NCBI GenBank assembly: GCA_032251045.1
Contig: JAVVEW010000022.1
Coordinates: 1-39,243, forward strand
Source of the DNA: JAVVEW01 sp032251045
Lineage (GTDB): Bacteria > Pseudomonadota > Gammaproteobacteria > Methylococcales > Methylomonadaceae
Length of the DNA: 39,243 bases
Reading direction: 5' to 3'
The position numbers and the translations under genes were made by a program. Under the pieces are notes generated by a model, which made no database searches, was not told the origin of the DNA, and saw only the letters and a list, made by a program, of their open reading frames with translations. Of the stretch, positions 26,971-35,782 are shown piece after piece; within the stretch, counting starts at the first letter, position 1, and the number at the start of each line of letters is the position of its first letter.

Positions 26971-27459
26971 ATGACTGAATCGAGCAGTGACGAATTGCTC
27001 TACCTATTGACTTACATTTATCGAAGGTTTTTTATGGCTGACCTGGTACCTGGACAACGACGCATCTTGAGTCTGATTCTACAATGCTACTATGTATCTG
27101 CCCTGGCGGTTACGGCTATAGCCACTGGCCTAGCCATAATGGACGGAGCCTGGTTCTTTCAGCTTGACCGCGAACTATACGGCCCCCTGGTCAATAACAT
27201 TACCATGACATTACTGTATGTCTGCTTGGGTCAGTTAATGTTGTGCGGCTACTGTTTCAAGCAAAAAAACTATCAACGCTTGCTACCGATGGGATTATTC
27301 CTGCTACTTTTAATCGGCGCGCTTGAATTTTACGGCCAGGTCAATCAGATTCCTATCGATCCCAGTTTAAATCTGTTGTTAGTCTTTACCGGCCTCAGTC
27401 ATCTGGCCTTAGGCGGCTTCTCAACCTGGCGTAGCCAGCCTAACCGGTTTACCCCATGA
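26971..27459 (+). CDS. Four-helix membrane protein of unknown function
   Basis: This 162-residue protein has about four hydrophobic helices, for example LILQCYYVSALAVTAIATGLAI, ITMTLLYVCLGQLMLCGYC, LPMGLFLLLLIGALEFYG and LNLLLVFTGLSHLALGGF, with short loops and no cofactor motif. I do not recognise the family. Its stop overlaps the start of the SDR gene by 4 nt (ATGA), so the two proteins are translationally coupled and probably act together or share regulation. The start at 26971 follows a 200-nt spacer in which I see no other feature. Confidence 0.7.
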   Translation: MTESSSDELLYLLTYIYRRFFMADLVPGQRRILSLILQCYYVSALAVTAIATGLAIMDGAWFFQLDRELYGPLVNNITMTLLYVCLGQLMLCGYCFKQKNYQRLLPMGLFLLLLIGALEFYGQVNQIPIDPSLNLLLVFTGLSHLALGGFSTWRSQPNRFTP

Positions 27460-28349
27460 AACTCATTATCGTTGGTGCAACCGGATTTTTGGGTCAACAC
27501 CTGGTTCAGGCTTGTCAACATCAAGGTTATGAAATCAGCATTGTGTCTCGCTCACTCGACAAGGCACGCCGTTTATTTCCCAAACTTGAAATTGTCGACC
27601 ATATACCCGCACAAGGCTCGGCCGATGCCATCATCAATCTTGCCGGCACCCCCATCTTTGATGCTGCTTGGTCGAAAAAACGCAAACAATTGCTATGGCA
27701 AAGCCGCATTGACCTGACCGAAAGCCTGCTCGAAACCACCCGCCACTGGTCACATCCGCCTGAACTGTGGCTGAATGCTTCTGCTATCGGTATTTATGGC
27801 GACGGTGGCGACCGCTGGCTTAGCGAAAGCGACCTTGCCACATCCGACCCCGATGACTTTGCCCAGTCTCTATGCTTGGCCTGGGAAAAAGTCGCAGTTC
27901 ATAACAACCCATCACGCACCCTATTGCTCCGTACCGGATTGGTACTCGGTCACTCAGGTGGACTGTTGTCACGACTGAAGTGGGTCTATTACGCGGGGCT
28001 AGGTGGTCGATTAGGCTCAGGCACTCAATGGATGTCATGGATACATATCGACGATTGGGTGAATGCCGTGCTATCCCTGTTAAACAATGGCCAACCAACC
28101 GGCCCGGTCAACCTGGTTGCACCGAAGCCGGTAACCAATCAGGTGTTCAGCGATACCCTGGCGCATACCTTAAAAAGGCCGGCACGACTGGCGCAACCCG
28201 AATGGTTATTGAGATTTCTATTACAAGAGCGTGCTGATTTGTTATTAGCCAGCCAAAGGGTCAAGCCAGAAAAATTGCTCGATGCCGGCTTTCGCTTTCA
28301 ATATCCAAACCTTGCCAGTGCACTGAAGCATCTGCTGTTGCAGCCATAA
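27456..28349 (+). CDS. TIGR01777 family extended SDR epimerase/dehydratase (YfcH-like)
   Basis: This 297-residue protein begins with the Rossmann motif VGATGFLGQHL (residues 6-16) and carries the TIGR01777 hallmarks: INLAGTPIFDAAWSKKRKQLLWQSRI near 60-85, NASAIGIYGDGGD near 105-120 and WMSWIHIDDWVNAVL near 190-205. The C-terminal DUF1731 region (PARLAQPEWLLRFLLQERADLLLASQRVKPEKLLDAGFRFQYP) is complete. The physiological reaction of YfcH-like enzymes is unknown. Some relatives are linked to cell division inhibition in cyanobacteria (Slr1223/SulA). It is coupled to the membrane protein upstream by an ATGA overlap. Confidence 0.92.
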   Translation: MKLIIVGATGFLGQHLVQACQHQGYEISIVSRSLDKARRLFPKLEIVDHIPAQGSADAIINLAGTPIFDAAWSKKRKQLLWQSRIDLTESLLETTRHWSHPPELWLNASAIGIYGDGGDRWLSESDLATSDPDDFAQSLCLAWEKVAVHNNPSRTLLLRTGLVLGHSGGLLSRLKWVYYAGLGGRLGSGTQWMSWIHIDDWVNAVLSLLNNGQPTGPVNLVAPKPVTNQVFSDTLAHTLKRPARLAQPEWLLRFLLQERADLLLASQRVKPEKLLDAGFRFQYPNLASALKHLLLQP

Positions 28350-28397
28350 GCGTCACCCACACCGACCCAAAACATCCTTTCCCGGCATGCAGCGGTC

Positions 28398-28572
28398 GTA
28401 ACCGTTCACCGGCCTGAAAAATCTCCCTCAATCCCCTTTTTGCAAACGCCTACAGGCTCCCCCCCTTTTTTTCAAAGGGGGGCTGGGGGAGGTTTTTCAA
28501 CATAACCGCTCAGCCATAACGCTTAAGACTTGTTTGAGCAAGCATGACCGACTGAGTCCGGTGAACGGTTAC
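28398..28572. repeat. MITE-like nested palindromic element
   Basis: GTAACCGTTCACCGG (28398-28412) is repeated as its exact reverse complement at 28558-28572, giving 15-bp terminal inverted repeats around 145 bp. Inside lies a second imperfect inverted repeat. The left arm (28416-28436) reads GAAAAATCTCCCTCAATCCC and the right arm (28478-28498) is its near reverse complement. A C-run/G-run stem (28459-28484) lies within it. The segment encodes nothing recognisable. The nested dyads suggest a non-autonomous mobile element or dispersed intergenic repeat. No clear target duplication was seen. Confidence 0.6.
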
Positions 28573-28618
28573 CATCGGCAGGTGCCTGATCAGGAAAGGC
28601 GACAAACACATAAGGCCA

Positions 28619-28648
28619 TTGTGAAGCACCAAGGTTTACCCGTATAGT
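28619..28648 (+). promoter_or_regulatory. Candidate sigma-70 promoter of uvrA
   Basis: TTGTGA (28619-28624) and TATAGT (28643-28648) are spaced 18 bp apart, 28 bp before the uvrA start codon. No LexA box (CTGT-N8-ACAG) is seen nearby, so SOS control is not supported. Confidence 0.4.
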
Positions 28649-28675
28649 ATTGCGTTTTGCGTGTCTTAGGCATTC

Positions 28676-31492
28676 ATGGACAGTATCAGCATTCGCGGCG
28701 CGAGAACCCACAATCTGGACAATATCGACCTCGATCTGCCCCGCAACCGGTTAATCGTGATCACCGGGCTTTCCGGCTCTGGCAAATCCTCACTGGCTTT
28801 TGACACCATTTACGCCGAAGGCCAGCGCCGGTATGTCGAATCGTTGTCGGCTTACGCCCGGCAGTTTTTATCGATGATGGAAAAACCGGATGTCGATCAT
28901 ATCGAAGGCTTGTCCCCGGCCATTGCCATCGAGCAAAAATCCACCTCGCACAATCCACGCTCCACGGTTGGCACCATCACCGAAATTTACGATTACCTCA
29001 GGCTGATGTTCGCCCGCGCCGGCATTCCGCGTTGCCCGGATCATGATTTGGATTTAAGCGCACAAACCATCAGCCAGATGACCGATGCGCTGCTGGCCGA
29101 ACCCGACGACAGCCGCTGGATGCTGCTCGCGCCCATCGTCAGCCAGCGCAAAGGCGAATACCGGCAAAGACTGGACGAACTCAAAACTCAGGGTTTCATC
29201 CGCGCCCGCATCGATGGCGTGGTCTATGACCTGGACGAAGCGCCCGCCCTGGATGCCAAAAAAAAGCATACCATCGAGCTGGTCATTGACCGGTTCAAAA
29301 TTCGCGCCGATGTCAAACAGCGGCTGGCCGAATCACTGGAAACCGCACTGCGTCTGGGCGATGGCAGTGTACTGGCAGTGAGTCTGGATAATGACAGCAC
29401 CCGGGTATTTTCCGACCGCTTCGCCTGCACCGAATGCGGCTACACCTTGCCGGAACTGGAACCGCGCATTTTCTCGTTCAACAATCCCAAAGGCGCGTGC
29501 CCGGCGTGTGATGGCTTGGGTTCGCGCCAGTTGTTCGACCCGGACCTGGTGGTGCATAACCCGGACATCAGCCTGGCCGGCGGCGCGATTCGCGGCTGGG
29601 ATCGGCGCAATGCCTATTATTTTCAGATTATCAATTCGTTGGCCGAACACTTTGGCTTCGACCTGGAACAACCGTATCGGGAACTGCCGGATGAGATCAA
29701 ACAGGTATTGCTATACGGCAGCGGTAAAACCCGCATCGAGTTCAAGTTCTGGAACGGTAACAAACTCAGCCAAAGCAAGCGTGAACCGTTCGAGGGCATT
29801 ATCGCCAATATGGCGCGCCGCTACCGGGAAACCGACTCACAAATGGTGCGCGAGGATCTGGCCAAATATCTGTCGCAAAAGTCCTGCGAAGTGTGCGCTG
29901 GCGCACGCATCAATCGTGCCGCCCGGCATGTCTTTGTGGCCGAAAAAACCTTACCTGAAATCACCGCCCTGCCCATTCGCGGCGCGCTTGAATTTTTCCA
30001 AACGCTTTCACTACCCGGCAAACGCGGCGAAATTGCCGAAAAAGTGGTCAAGGAAGTGCAAAGCCGACTGGAATTTCTGGTCAACGTCGGTCTGGATTAC
30101 CTAAATCTGGAACGCAGCGCCGGTACCCTGTCCGGCGGTGAAGCTCAGCGCATTCGTCTGGCCAGCCAGATCGGCGCCGGTCTGGTGGGCGTGATGTATG
30201 TGCTCGATGAACCCTCCATCGGCCTGCATCAGCGCGATAACGACCGGCTTTTGGCGACTTTGCGCAAACTGCGCGATCTGGGCAATACCGTGATCGTGGT
30301 CGAACATGACGAAGACGCCATCCGCGCCGCCGATCATGTGGTCGATATCGGCCCCGGCGCGGGCGTGCATGGCGGGCGCATCGTTGCCCAGGGTACGCCG
30401 GACGACATTATCAATCAGCCGGCATCGCTGACCGGAAAGTTTCTGTGCGGCCAGGAGTCGATTGCCATTCCAAACCAAACCACGGCGCCCGATCCAAGCC
30501 GACAAATCCGCATTCTGGGTGCTTGCGGCAATAACCTGAATCACGTTGACGTGTCGATTCCGGTCGGCCTTCTGACCTGCGTCACCGGCGTTTCCGGCTC
30601 CGGCAAATCGACGCTGATCAACGACACCCTGTACCGTCATGCAGCAAGAGTGCTGAACCGCGCCACCACCCAGGCCGCGCCCTGCGCCAGCCTTGACGGG
30701 ATGGAACTGTTCGACAAAGTCATCGACATCGATCAAAGCCCGATCGGGCGCACGCCGCGCTCGAACCCGGCCACTTACACCGGCCTATTTACCCCAGTTC
30801 GGGAACTGTTCGCCGCCACCCCGGAAGCGCGGGCGCGCGGTTACAGCCCAGGCCGATTCAGCTTTAACGTTAAAGGCGGCCGTTGCGAGGCCTGCTCTGG
30901 TGACGGCATGATCAAGGTTGAAATGCACTTTCTGCCTGATGTTTATGTCAATTGCGATGTTTGCCTGGGCAAGCGCTACAACCGGGAAACACTGGAAATT
31001 CTGTATAAAGGCAAAACCATTCACGATGTTTTGGCGATGACCGTGGAAGATGCCGCCGATTTTTTCAGCGCGGTGCCGGTACTGGCACGAAAACTGGCCA
31101 CCTTGACCGAAGTGGGCCTGAATTATCTGACCTTGGGCCAGAACGCGGTGACTTTATCCGGCGGTGAAGCACAACGGGTCAAACTGGCCAAGGAATTGTC
31201 CAAGCGCGATACCGGCAAAACTTTGTATATTCTCGACGAACCCACCACCGGCCTGCATTTTCATGACATCCGTCAGCTGTTGAAAGTGCTGCACGCGTTG
31301 CGCGATCACGGCAACACGGTGGTGATCATCGAACACAATCTGGATGTGATCAAAACCGCCGATTGGGTGATCGACTTAGGCCCGGAAGGTGGCGACGGCG
31401 GCGGCAGGATTATTGCTGAAGGCACACCACGCCAGATCAGCGCCCTGCCCGACTCACATACCGGCCGCTATCTGGCGCGGTTTTTCCAATAA
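28676..31492 (+). CDS. uvrA: Excinuclease ABC subunit A
   Basis: The 938-residue damage-recognition ATPase of nucleotide excision repair is full length. It has two ABC modules: Walker A GLSGSGKSS near residue 31 and GVSGSGKST near 642, with signatures LSGGEAQRIRLA near 485 and LSGGEAQRVKLA near 828. It has two zinc modules with CxxC pairs (CTECGY and CPACDG near 252-280; CEACSG and CDVCLG near 738-765) and the interaction domain between them. It is a single gene, with the MITE-like element and a plausible promoter upstream. Confidence 0.98.
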   Translation: MDSISIRGARTHNLDNIDLDLPRNRLIVITGLSGSGKSSLAFDTIYAEGQRRYVESLSAYARQFLSMMEKPDVDHIEGLSPAIAIEQKSTSHNPRSTVGTITEIYDYLRLMFARAGIPRCPDHDLDLSAQTISQMTDALLAEPDDSRWMLLAPIVSQRKGEYRQRLDELKTQGFIRARIDGVVYDLDEAPALDAKKKHTIELVIDRFKIRADVKQRLAESLETALRLGDGSVLAVSLDNDSTRVFSDRFACTECGYTLPELEPRIFSFNNPKGACPACDGLGSRQLFDPDLVVHNPDISLAGGAIRGWDRRNAYYFQIINSLAEHFGFDLEQPYRELPDEIKQVLLYGSGKTRIEFKFWNGNKLSQSKREPFEGIIANMARRYRETDSQMVREDLAKYLSQKSCEVCAGARINRAARHVFVAEKTLPEITALPIRGALEFFQTLSLPGKRGEIAEKVVKEVQSRLEFLVNVGLDYLNLERSAGTLSGGEAQRIRLASQIGAGLVGVMYVLDEPSIGLHQRDNDRLLATLRKLRDLGNTVIVVEHDEDAIRAADHVVDIGPGAGVHGGRIVAQGTPDDIINQPASLTGKFLCGQESIAIPNQTTAPDPSRQIRILGACGNNLNHVDVSIPVGLLTCVTGVSGSGKSTLINDTLYRHAARVLNRATTQAAPCASLDGMELFDKVIDIDQSPIGRTPRSNPATYTGLFTPVRELFAATPEARARGYSPGRFSFNVKGGRCEACSGDGMIKVEMHFLPDVYVNCDVCLGKRYNRETLEILYKGKTIHDVLAMTVEDAADFFSAVPVLARKLATLTEVGLNYLTLGQNAVTLSGGEAQRVKLAKELSKRDTGKTLYILDEPTTGLHFHDIRQLLKVLHALRDHGNTVVIIEHNLDVIKTADWVIDLGPEGGDGGGRIIAEGTPRQISALPDSHTGRYLARFFQ

Positions 31493-31591
31493 CGCTGTAA
31501 CCTTGGTCTGCGCCTGTCGTGTACAGCCCGGCAGCTCTCACGATGTTTGGCTAAAGGCGGTTTTTACTTCAAACCTAAGAATTAAACCATC

Positions 31592-31975
31592 ATGAACCTG
31601 GAAAAAGTATTATTTGGCTTCTTCATTCTGCTCGCGGCGACACTCAACTTCGGATTCGTGATCGGCGACATCGGCAATCCGGAGCACCACGACATCTATG
31701 AATTGTTCGGCGCGCTGGTGGTCAGCCTGATTGCCACCGTACTCAAGTTCGGGGATCGTACCCAGATCGGCGCAGTGCATCTTTCCACCAGTCTCACCGC
31801 CGATATTCAGCTGATCGCGGCGACGCTGGTTTGGGGGTATGCCGAACATGGCCCGGGTGACACCCTGTCTCAGGAAATGACCGCGACTATCGTTTCACTG
31901 GCGGCCGGAGCCTTGCTCGCCAATCTGGTATCGGTGGTGTTCCTGATCGCCGAAACCCTGATGCAACGGCGCTGA
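31592..31975 (+). CDS. DUF6394-like small membrane protein
   Basis: This 127-residue protein has about three to four hydrophobic helices: VLFGFFILLAATLNFGFVIGDI, YELFGALVVSLIATVLKFGD, IQLIAATLVWGYAE and TIVSLAAGALLANLVSVVFLIAETLM. The DIGNPEHHDIYELF loop is distinctive. I associate it with the DUF6394 family, whose function is unknown and which I recall next to RCK potassium channels. It ends 19 nt before the channel start, consistent with an operon and a possible accessory role to the channel. Confidence 0.75.
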   Translation: MNLEKVLFGFFILLAATLNFGFVIGDIGNPEHHDIYELFGALVVSLIATVLKFGDRTQIGAVHLSTSLTADIQLIAATLVWGYAEHGPGDTLSQEMTATIVSLAAGALLANLVSVVFLIAETLMQRR

Positions 31976-31994
31976 CCGCCATTGTCAGGCTGTG

Positions 31995-33707
31995 ATGTTC
32001 CGTTACCAGAGCGTTTTCTTCCTGGTTCTGCGCCGTCTGCGCATGCCGCTGATTCTGTTGATCGTGATTCTGTCGGTGTCGGTGCTGGGCATGACCCTGG
32101 TGCCGGGTGTGCCGGACGAACACGGCCATCCGCAGTACATGAGTTTTTTCCATGCCCTGTATTTCATCAGCTACACCGCGACCACCATCGGCTTCGGCGA
32201 AATTCCGGTCGATTTTTCCAACCAGCAACGGTTATGGGTGGTGGTTTGCATCTACCTGTCGGTAGTCGGTTGGGCGTACACGCTGGGCGCTGTGTTCAAC
32301 CTGCTGTCGGATCGCAACCTGGCGCAGGCGTTCGCCACCCAGCGTTTCGCCCGCACCGTGCGGCGCCTGAACGAGCCTTTTTATCTGGTCTGCGGATACG
32401 GTGAAACCGGGCGTCTGGTTTACGACGCGCTCGACCATCTCGGCCACCGCGTGGTCGTCATCGAACTTAACGAGCAACGCTGCGGACTGGTCGGGTTGCA
32501 GAATTACGCAGCTGACGTGCCCGCTTTGACCGCCGACGCCAGCGACCCCGAAACGCTACGCCTGGCCGGGCTCACCCATCCACACTGCGCCGGTGTACTG
32601 GCCCTGACCGACGACGATAACGCCAACCTCGCGGTCGCGATTTCAGCCCGTCTGCTGGCGCCCAAACTGCCCGCGCTGTGCCGGGCGGTTGGCCGGGAAA
32701 CAACCGCCAACATGGCCTCTTTCGGCACCCAACACATTATCAATCCGTTTCAGAAATTCGCCGACTATCTGGCGCTGGCGCTGCACACGCCGGCGGCCTG
32801 GCGACTGTTGACCTGGCTTACTGGCCTGCCGGGCACGATCATTGTGGAGCATCGCAGTCCGCCACGCGGTGCCTGGATTCTTTGCGGTCATGGCCGTTTT
32901 GGCCGGTTCATCGCCGAAGCGCTGGATCACGAGGCCGTGCCTTTGACCATCATCGATCGCGCATCGCCCGACAGTGACGCGCACACTTGGATCGTTGGCG
33001 ATGGCACCGGCGCGGACGCGCTGACCGAAGCCGGCATCGATCAGGCGGTCGGCATCATCGCCTGCACCGACAGCGATGTCGACAACCTGTCAACGGCGGT
33101 CACGGCCCGGGATCTGAACCCTGATTTGTACGTGATTCTGCGTCAGAATCTCTATAGCAACCGGCCGTTGTTCGACGCTTTCGAATCTGATCTGAACATG
33201 GTGCCCAGCCAGGTTATCGCCCACGAATGTCTGGCGATTTTGAGTACGCCGCTACTGGTCCCGTTCATCGCCGAGCTCAAGCGTCGAAGCAACGACTGGA
33301 ACATGGCATTGATGGAACGGCTCACCGAGCACTTAGGCGTCGAGGTGCCGCGGGTCTGGAGCGAGACTTTAGATCGTACCTTGGCGCCGGCACTGTGCCG
33401 GCATTTGGCCAGCGGCGCAACGGTGGTTATCGGCCAACTGCTGCGCGACCCGCGTGATTGGAAGCGCGCCTTGCCTTGCACAGCCCTGCTCTTGAAACGC
33501 GCTGGCAATATCCAGGTTTTACCCAGCGAAGACACGCCGCTTAAACACGGCGACACGCTGCTGCTGATCGGCCGGCCCGAAGCGCGCGCGGAACTGGAAT
33601 TACTGCTGCGCAATGAATTCACGCTGCATTATGTGCTGAACGGCACCGAACTGACACGCGGCTGGCTGCTGAAAAAACTGTTTGGGGCAACCACCACGTT
33701 GCCCTGA
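31995..33707 (+). CDS. Potassium channel with two RCK (TrkA-N) domains
   Basis: This 570-residue protein has a membrane part of about 100 residues with a pore helix and selectivity filter TTIGFGE at residues 63-69, where GFG stands in for the classical GYG. Two cytosolic RCK modules follow, each opening with a Rossmann motif, LVCGYGETGRLVYDALD near 132 and ILCGHGRFGRFIAEALD near 296, and a TrkA-C-like end (VLPSEDTPLKHGDTLLLIG). It would gate K+ flux in response to a nucleotide or cation. A GTG at 31992 precedes the ATG; I use the ATG. It is paired with the DUF6394-like gene upstream. Confidence 0.87.
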   Translation: MFRYQSVFFLVLRRLRMPLILLIVILSVSVLGMTLVPGVPDEHGHPQYMSFFHALYFISYTATTIGFGEIPVDFSNQQRLWVVVCIYLSVVGWAYTLGAVFNLLSDRNLAQAFATQRFARTVRRLNEPFYLVCGYGETGRLVYDALDHLGHRVVVIELNEQRCGLVGLQNYAADVPALTADASDPETLRLAGLTHPHCAGVLALTDDDNANLAVAISARLLAPKLPALCRAVGRETTANMASFGTQHIINPFQKFADYLALALHTPAAWRLLTWLTGLPGTIIVEHRSPPRGAWILCGHGRFGRFIAEALDHEAVPLTIIDRASPDSDAHTWIVGDGTGADALTEAGIDQAVGIIACTDSDVDNLSTAVTARDLNPDLYVILRQNLYSNRPLFDAFESDLNMVPSQVIAHECLAILSTPLLVPFIAELKRRSNDWNMALMERLTEHLGVEVPRVWSETLDRTLAPALCRHLASGATVVIGQLLRDPRDWKRALPCTALLLKRAGNIQVLPSEDTPLKHGDTLLLIGRPEARAELELLLRNEFTLHYVLNGTELTRGWLLKKLFGATTTLP

Positions 33708-33793
33708 GCCTGAGTGATTTCACGCTGTAACATCAGTCTTTTCCAGCCACACCACCTTGTAACCATCGCCCGAAGCCATTATTTTGCAACATC

Positions 33794-34819
33794 ATGCCAA
33801 CCAACACTCTCAAATTAACATCACCGCCCCCGATTCCCGCCACACACCGTTTTTGTACCGCACCGATGCTGGATTGGACGGATCGCCATTGCCGCTATTT
33901 CTTTCGGCGCATGACTCGAAAAGCGCTGCTTTACACCGAAATGGTGACCACAGGGGCTTTACTCCATGGTGACCGCGAGCGTTTTTTGGCGTTTCACCCC
34001 GAAGAAAAACCGTTGGCTTTGCAATTAGGCGGCAGCGATCCCGAGGCATTGGCGCGCTGTGTCGTGATGGCTGAAAGTGCCGGTTATGATGAGGTCAATC
34101 TCAACGTCGGCTGCCCTAGTGACCGAGTGCAAAATGGCCGTTTTGGCGCTTGCTTGATGGCAGAACCTAAGCGGGTGGCGGAATGCGTGGCCGCCATGCG
34201 CGAACGCTGCCAGATCCCGGTGACCGTCAAAACCCGAATCGGCATTGATACGCAGGATGATGATGCCTTTCTCGACCGCTTTGTAAGCACGGTTGCCGAA
34301 AGTGGTTGCGACACCTTTATCATTCATGCCCGCAAAGCCTGGCTCAATGGACTGTCGCCTAAGGAGAATCGGGATATTCCACCACTGCGTCATGACCGGG
34401 TGCTACGCCTGAAGCAACGTTTTGGAGACTTGCGGGTCGTCATCAACGGTGGCATCGACACTCTGGATCAAGCTGAAGCACTGTTGGCGGATCTGGATGG
34501 GGTGATGTTGGGGCGTGCGGCTTATCAAAACGCTTATATTCTGGCCGACGTCGATCAACGACTGTTCGGGGCAGCCTGGCCCGTCATCAGTCGCGCCGAG
34601 GTCATCGAAGCCATGCTGCCTTACCTAGCCAAGGAATTGGCCCACGGCACCCGCTTGAGTACGCTGATCAAGCCCTTGTTCAGTTTGTATCACGGCCAGC
34701 CCGGCGGGCGACGTTTCAGGCGCTGGTTAAGCGAACACGGCCATCGTCGTGACGCGGGTCTTGATGTGTTACAGGAGGCGGCGCGGCTGACAGAAACCAC
34801 GTATGGTCTGACCGACTGA
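33794..34819 (+). CDS. dusA: tRNA-dihydrouridine(20/20a) synthase DusA
   Basis: This 341-residue flavoenzyme reduces uridine 20/20a in the D-loop of tRNA. It shows the DusA start TPMLDWTDRHCRYFFR (here APMLDWTDRHCRYFFR), ALQLGGSDPEALARC, EVNLNVGCPSDRVQNGRFGACLM with the catalytic Cys in GACLM, VTVKTRIGID, and DTFIIHARKAWLNGLSPKENR. FMN-binding residues near VINGGIDTL and GVMLGRAAYQN are present. Length fits DusA rather than DusB or DusC. It ends 2 nt from a convergent methyltransferase gene. Confidence 0.97.
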   Translation: MPTNTLKLTSPPPIPATHRFCTAPMLDWTDRHCRYFFRRMTRKALLYTEMVTTGALLHGDRERFLAFHPEEKPLALQLGGSDPEALARCVVMAESAGYDEVNLNVGCPSDRVQNGRFGACLMAEPKRVAECVAAMRERCQIPVTVKTRIGIDTQDDDAFLDRFVSTVAESGCDTFIIHARKAWLNGLSPKENRDIPPLRHDRVLRLKQRFGDLRVVINGGIDTLDQAEALLADLDGVMLGRAAYQNAYILADVDQRLFGAAWPVISRAEVIEAMLPYLAKELAHGTRLSTLIKPLFSLYHGQPGGRRFRRWLSEHGHRRDAGLDVLQEAARLTETTYGLTD

Positions 34820-34821
34820 GT

Positions 34822-35592
34822 TCATAGGTCGTGGTTGATAGAAGCAGAGGGTGGCTGCCTGTTTGGCAACGGCTCGATAGCACAGGACGTTTTGTCTGGG
34901 TAAATTCGACACGAGGTAAAAACGCTGACTGGCGTTGCCCGAGATGGCTTGGCATCCAACGGTATCAGCGTGTAACGGCGCTTGATGGCGCGAACCGCAT
35001 AGGCCGTTGACCGTAAGCTGAAACAGTGCCGTCCACCGGGATGCAAGGTATAACGCGAAGCATCAGCGTAAAAATTCACCACGGTTTTGATTTCAAAATC
35101 CATCAAGCGCAACCAATCCAGAATCCGCCCTGGCCGAATGAAATGACCTAACCAGGTATCGGCATGACGCTTTTCCCACAAATACTGATAGCGCACCCAA
35201 AAGCTCCAGGGATTTAACCCCAGAATAATGATTTGCCCTTCCGGCTTCAACACCCGCTCTAACTCACGCATGGTCTGAAAGCGATGGGCATCAAACTCCA
35301 GTAAATGGGGAGCGATGACTAAATCAACACTCTCGCTGACAATCGGCAAGGCATACGCCCTGGCCCTGAGTTTGGCTGCGTCAGGGGCGCCAAGGCCGCT
35401 TAAATCAGCAATCAGGAAGCGACTGTATAACTGAACATCGACAAACTCCGTCTCCCAACCCAGCCCGCCCACTTGTAGCACGGTTTGCTTACAACTCACC
35501 GAAATTGAGCGTCGTAAGTATTCCGTTTCTATCGTTTGCAGCAAACGGCCAATTGGGGTGTCGTACCAAGCAAACAAAAACCGACGTTTCAT
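34822..35592 (-). CDS. Class I SAM-dependent methyltransferase (unknown substrate)
   Basis: The 256-residue protein starts at MKRRFLFAWYDTPIGRLLQTIE. It carries a diverged class I fold: VLQVGGLGWETEF as motif I, SVDLVIAPHLLEFDAHRFQTMRELERVLKPEGQIIILGLNPWSFW as motifs III to V, and a C-terminal helical part. The LEFDxHRFQTMREL pattern recalls type 11 methyltransferases with small-molecule or lipid acceptors. The frame is open to 35685, but the upstream part (from MNQAKVCC) lacks family resemblance, so I start at 35592. It is convergent with dusA and divergent from mltD. Confidence 0.82.
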   Translation of the reverse strand: MKRRFLFAWYDTPIGRLLQTIETEYLRRSISVSCKQTVLQVGGLGWETEFVDVQLYSRFLIADLSGLGAPDAAKLRARAYALPIVSESVDLVIAPHLLEFDAHRFQTMRELERVLKPEGQIIILGLNPWSFWVRYQYLWEKRHADTWLGHFIRPGRILDWLRLMDFEIKTVVNFYADASRYTLHPGGRHCFSLRSTAYAVRAIKRRYTLIPLDAKPSRATPVSVFTSCRIYPDKTSCAIEPLPNRQPPSASINHDL

Positions 35593-35713
35593 CCTAAAAA
35601 TCCAGCAGTCAGGTGTTAAAACCCAGGCGTATGGCCTGCGCATGGCCATGACTGATTCAATGCAACACACTTTCGCCTGATTCAATCAGCCATAACTTAT
35701 AGGGTAAGTTACA

Positions 35714-35741
35714 ATGAAAGCCAGCCAAAACAAGCTATAAT
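35714..35741 (+). promoter_or_regulatory. Candidate sigma-70 promoter of mltD
   Basis: TATAAT (35736-35741) is a perfect -10 element, with ATGAAA (4 of 6) 16 bp upstream at 35714-35719. Transcription would start near 35748, which rules out the earlier TTG start at 35741 and supports the ATG at 35783. Confidence 0.5.
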
Positions 35742-35782
35742 TGCCCATTGTTGGAAACCCGCCTCTGCACAGACATAAACAC

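Noticed and set aside
28600..28676. LexA box upstream of uvrA
   Set aside because: No CTGT-N8-ACAG match was found in the upstream region.
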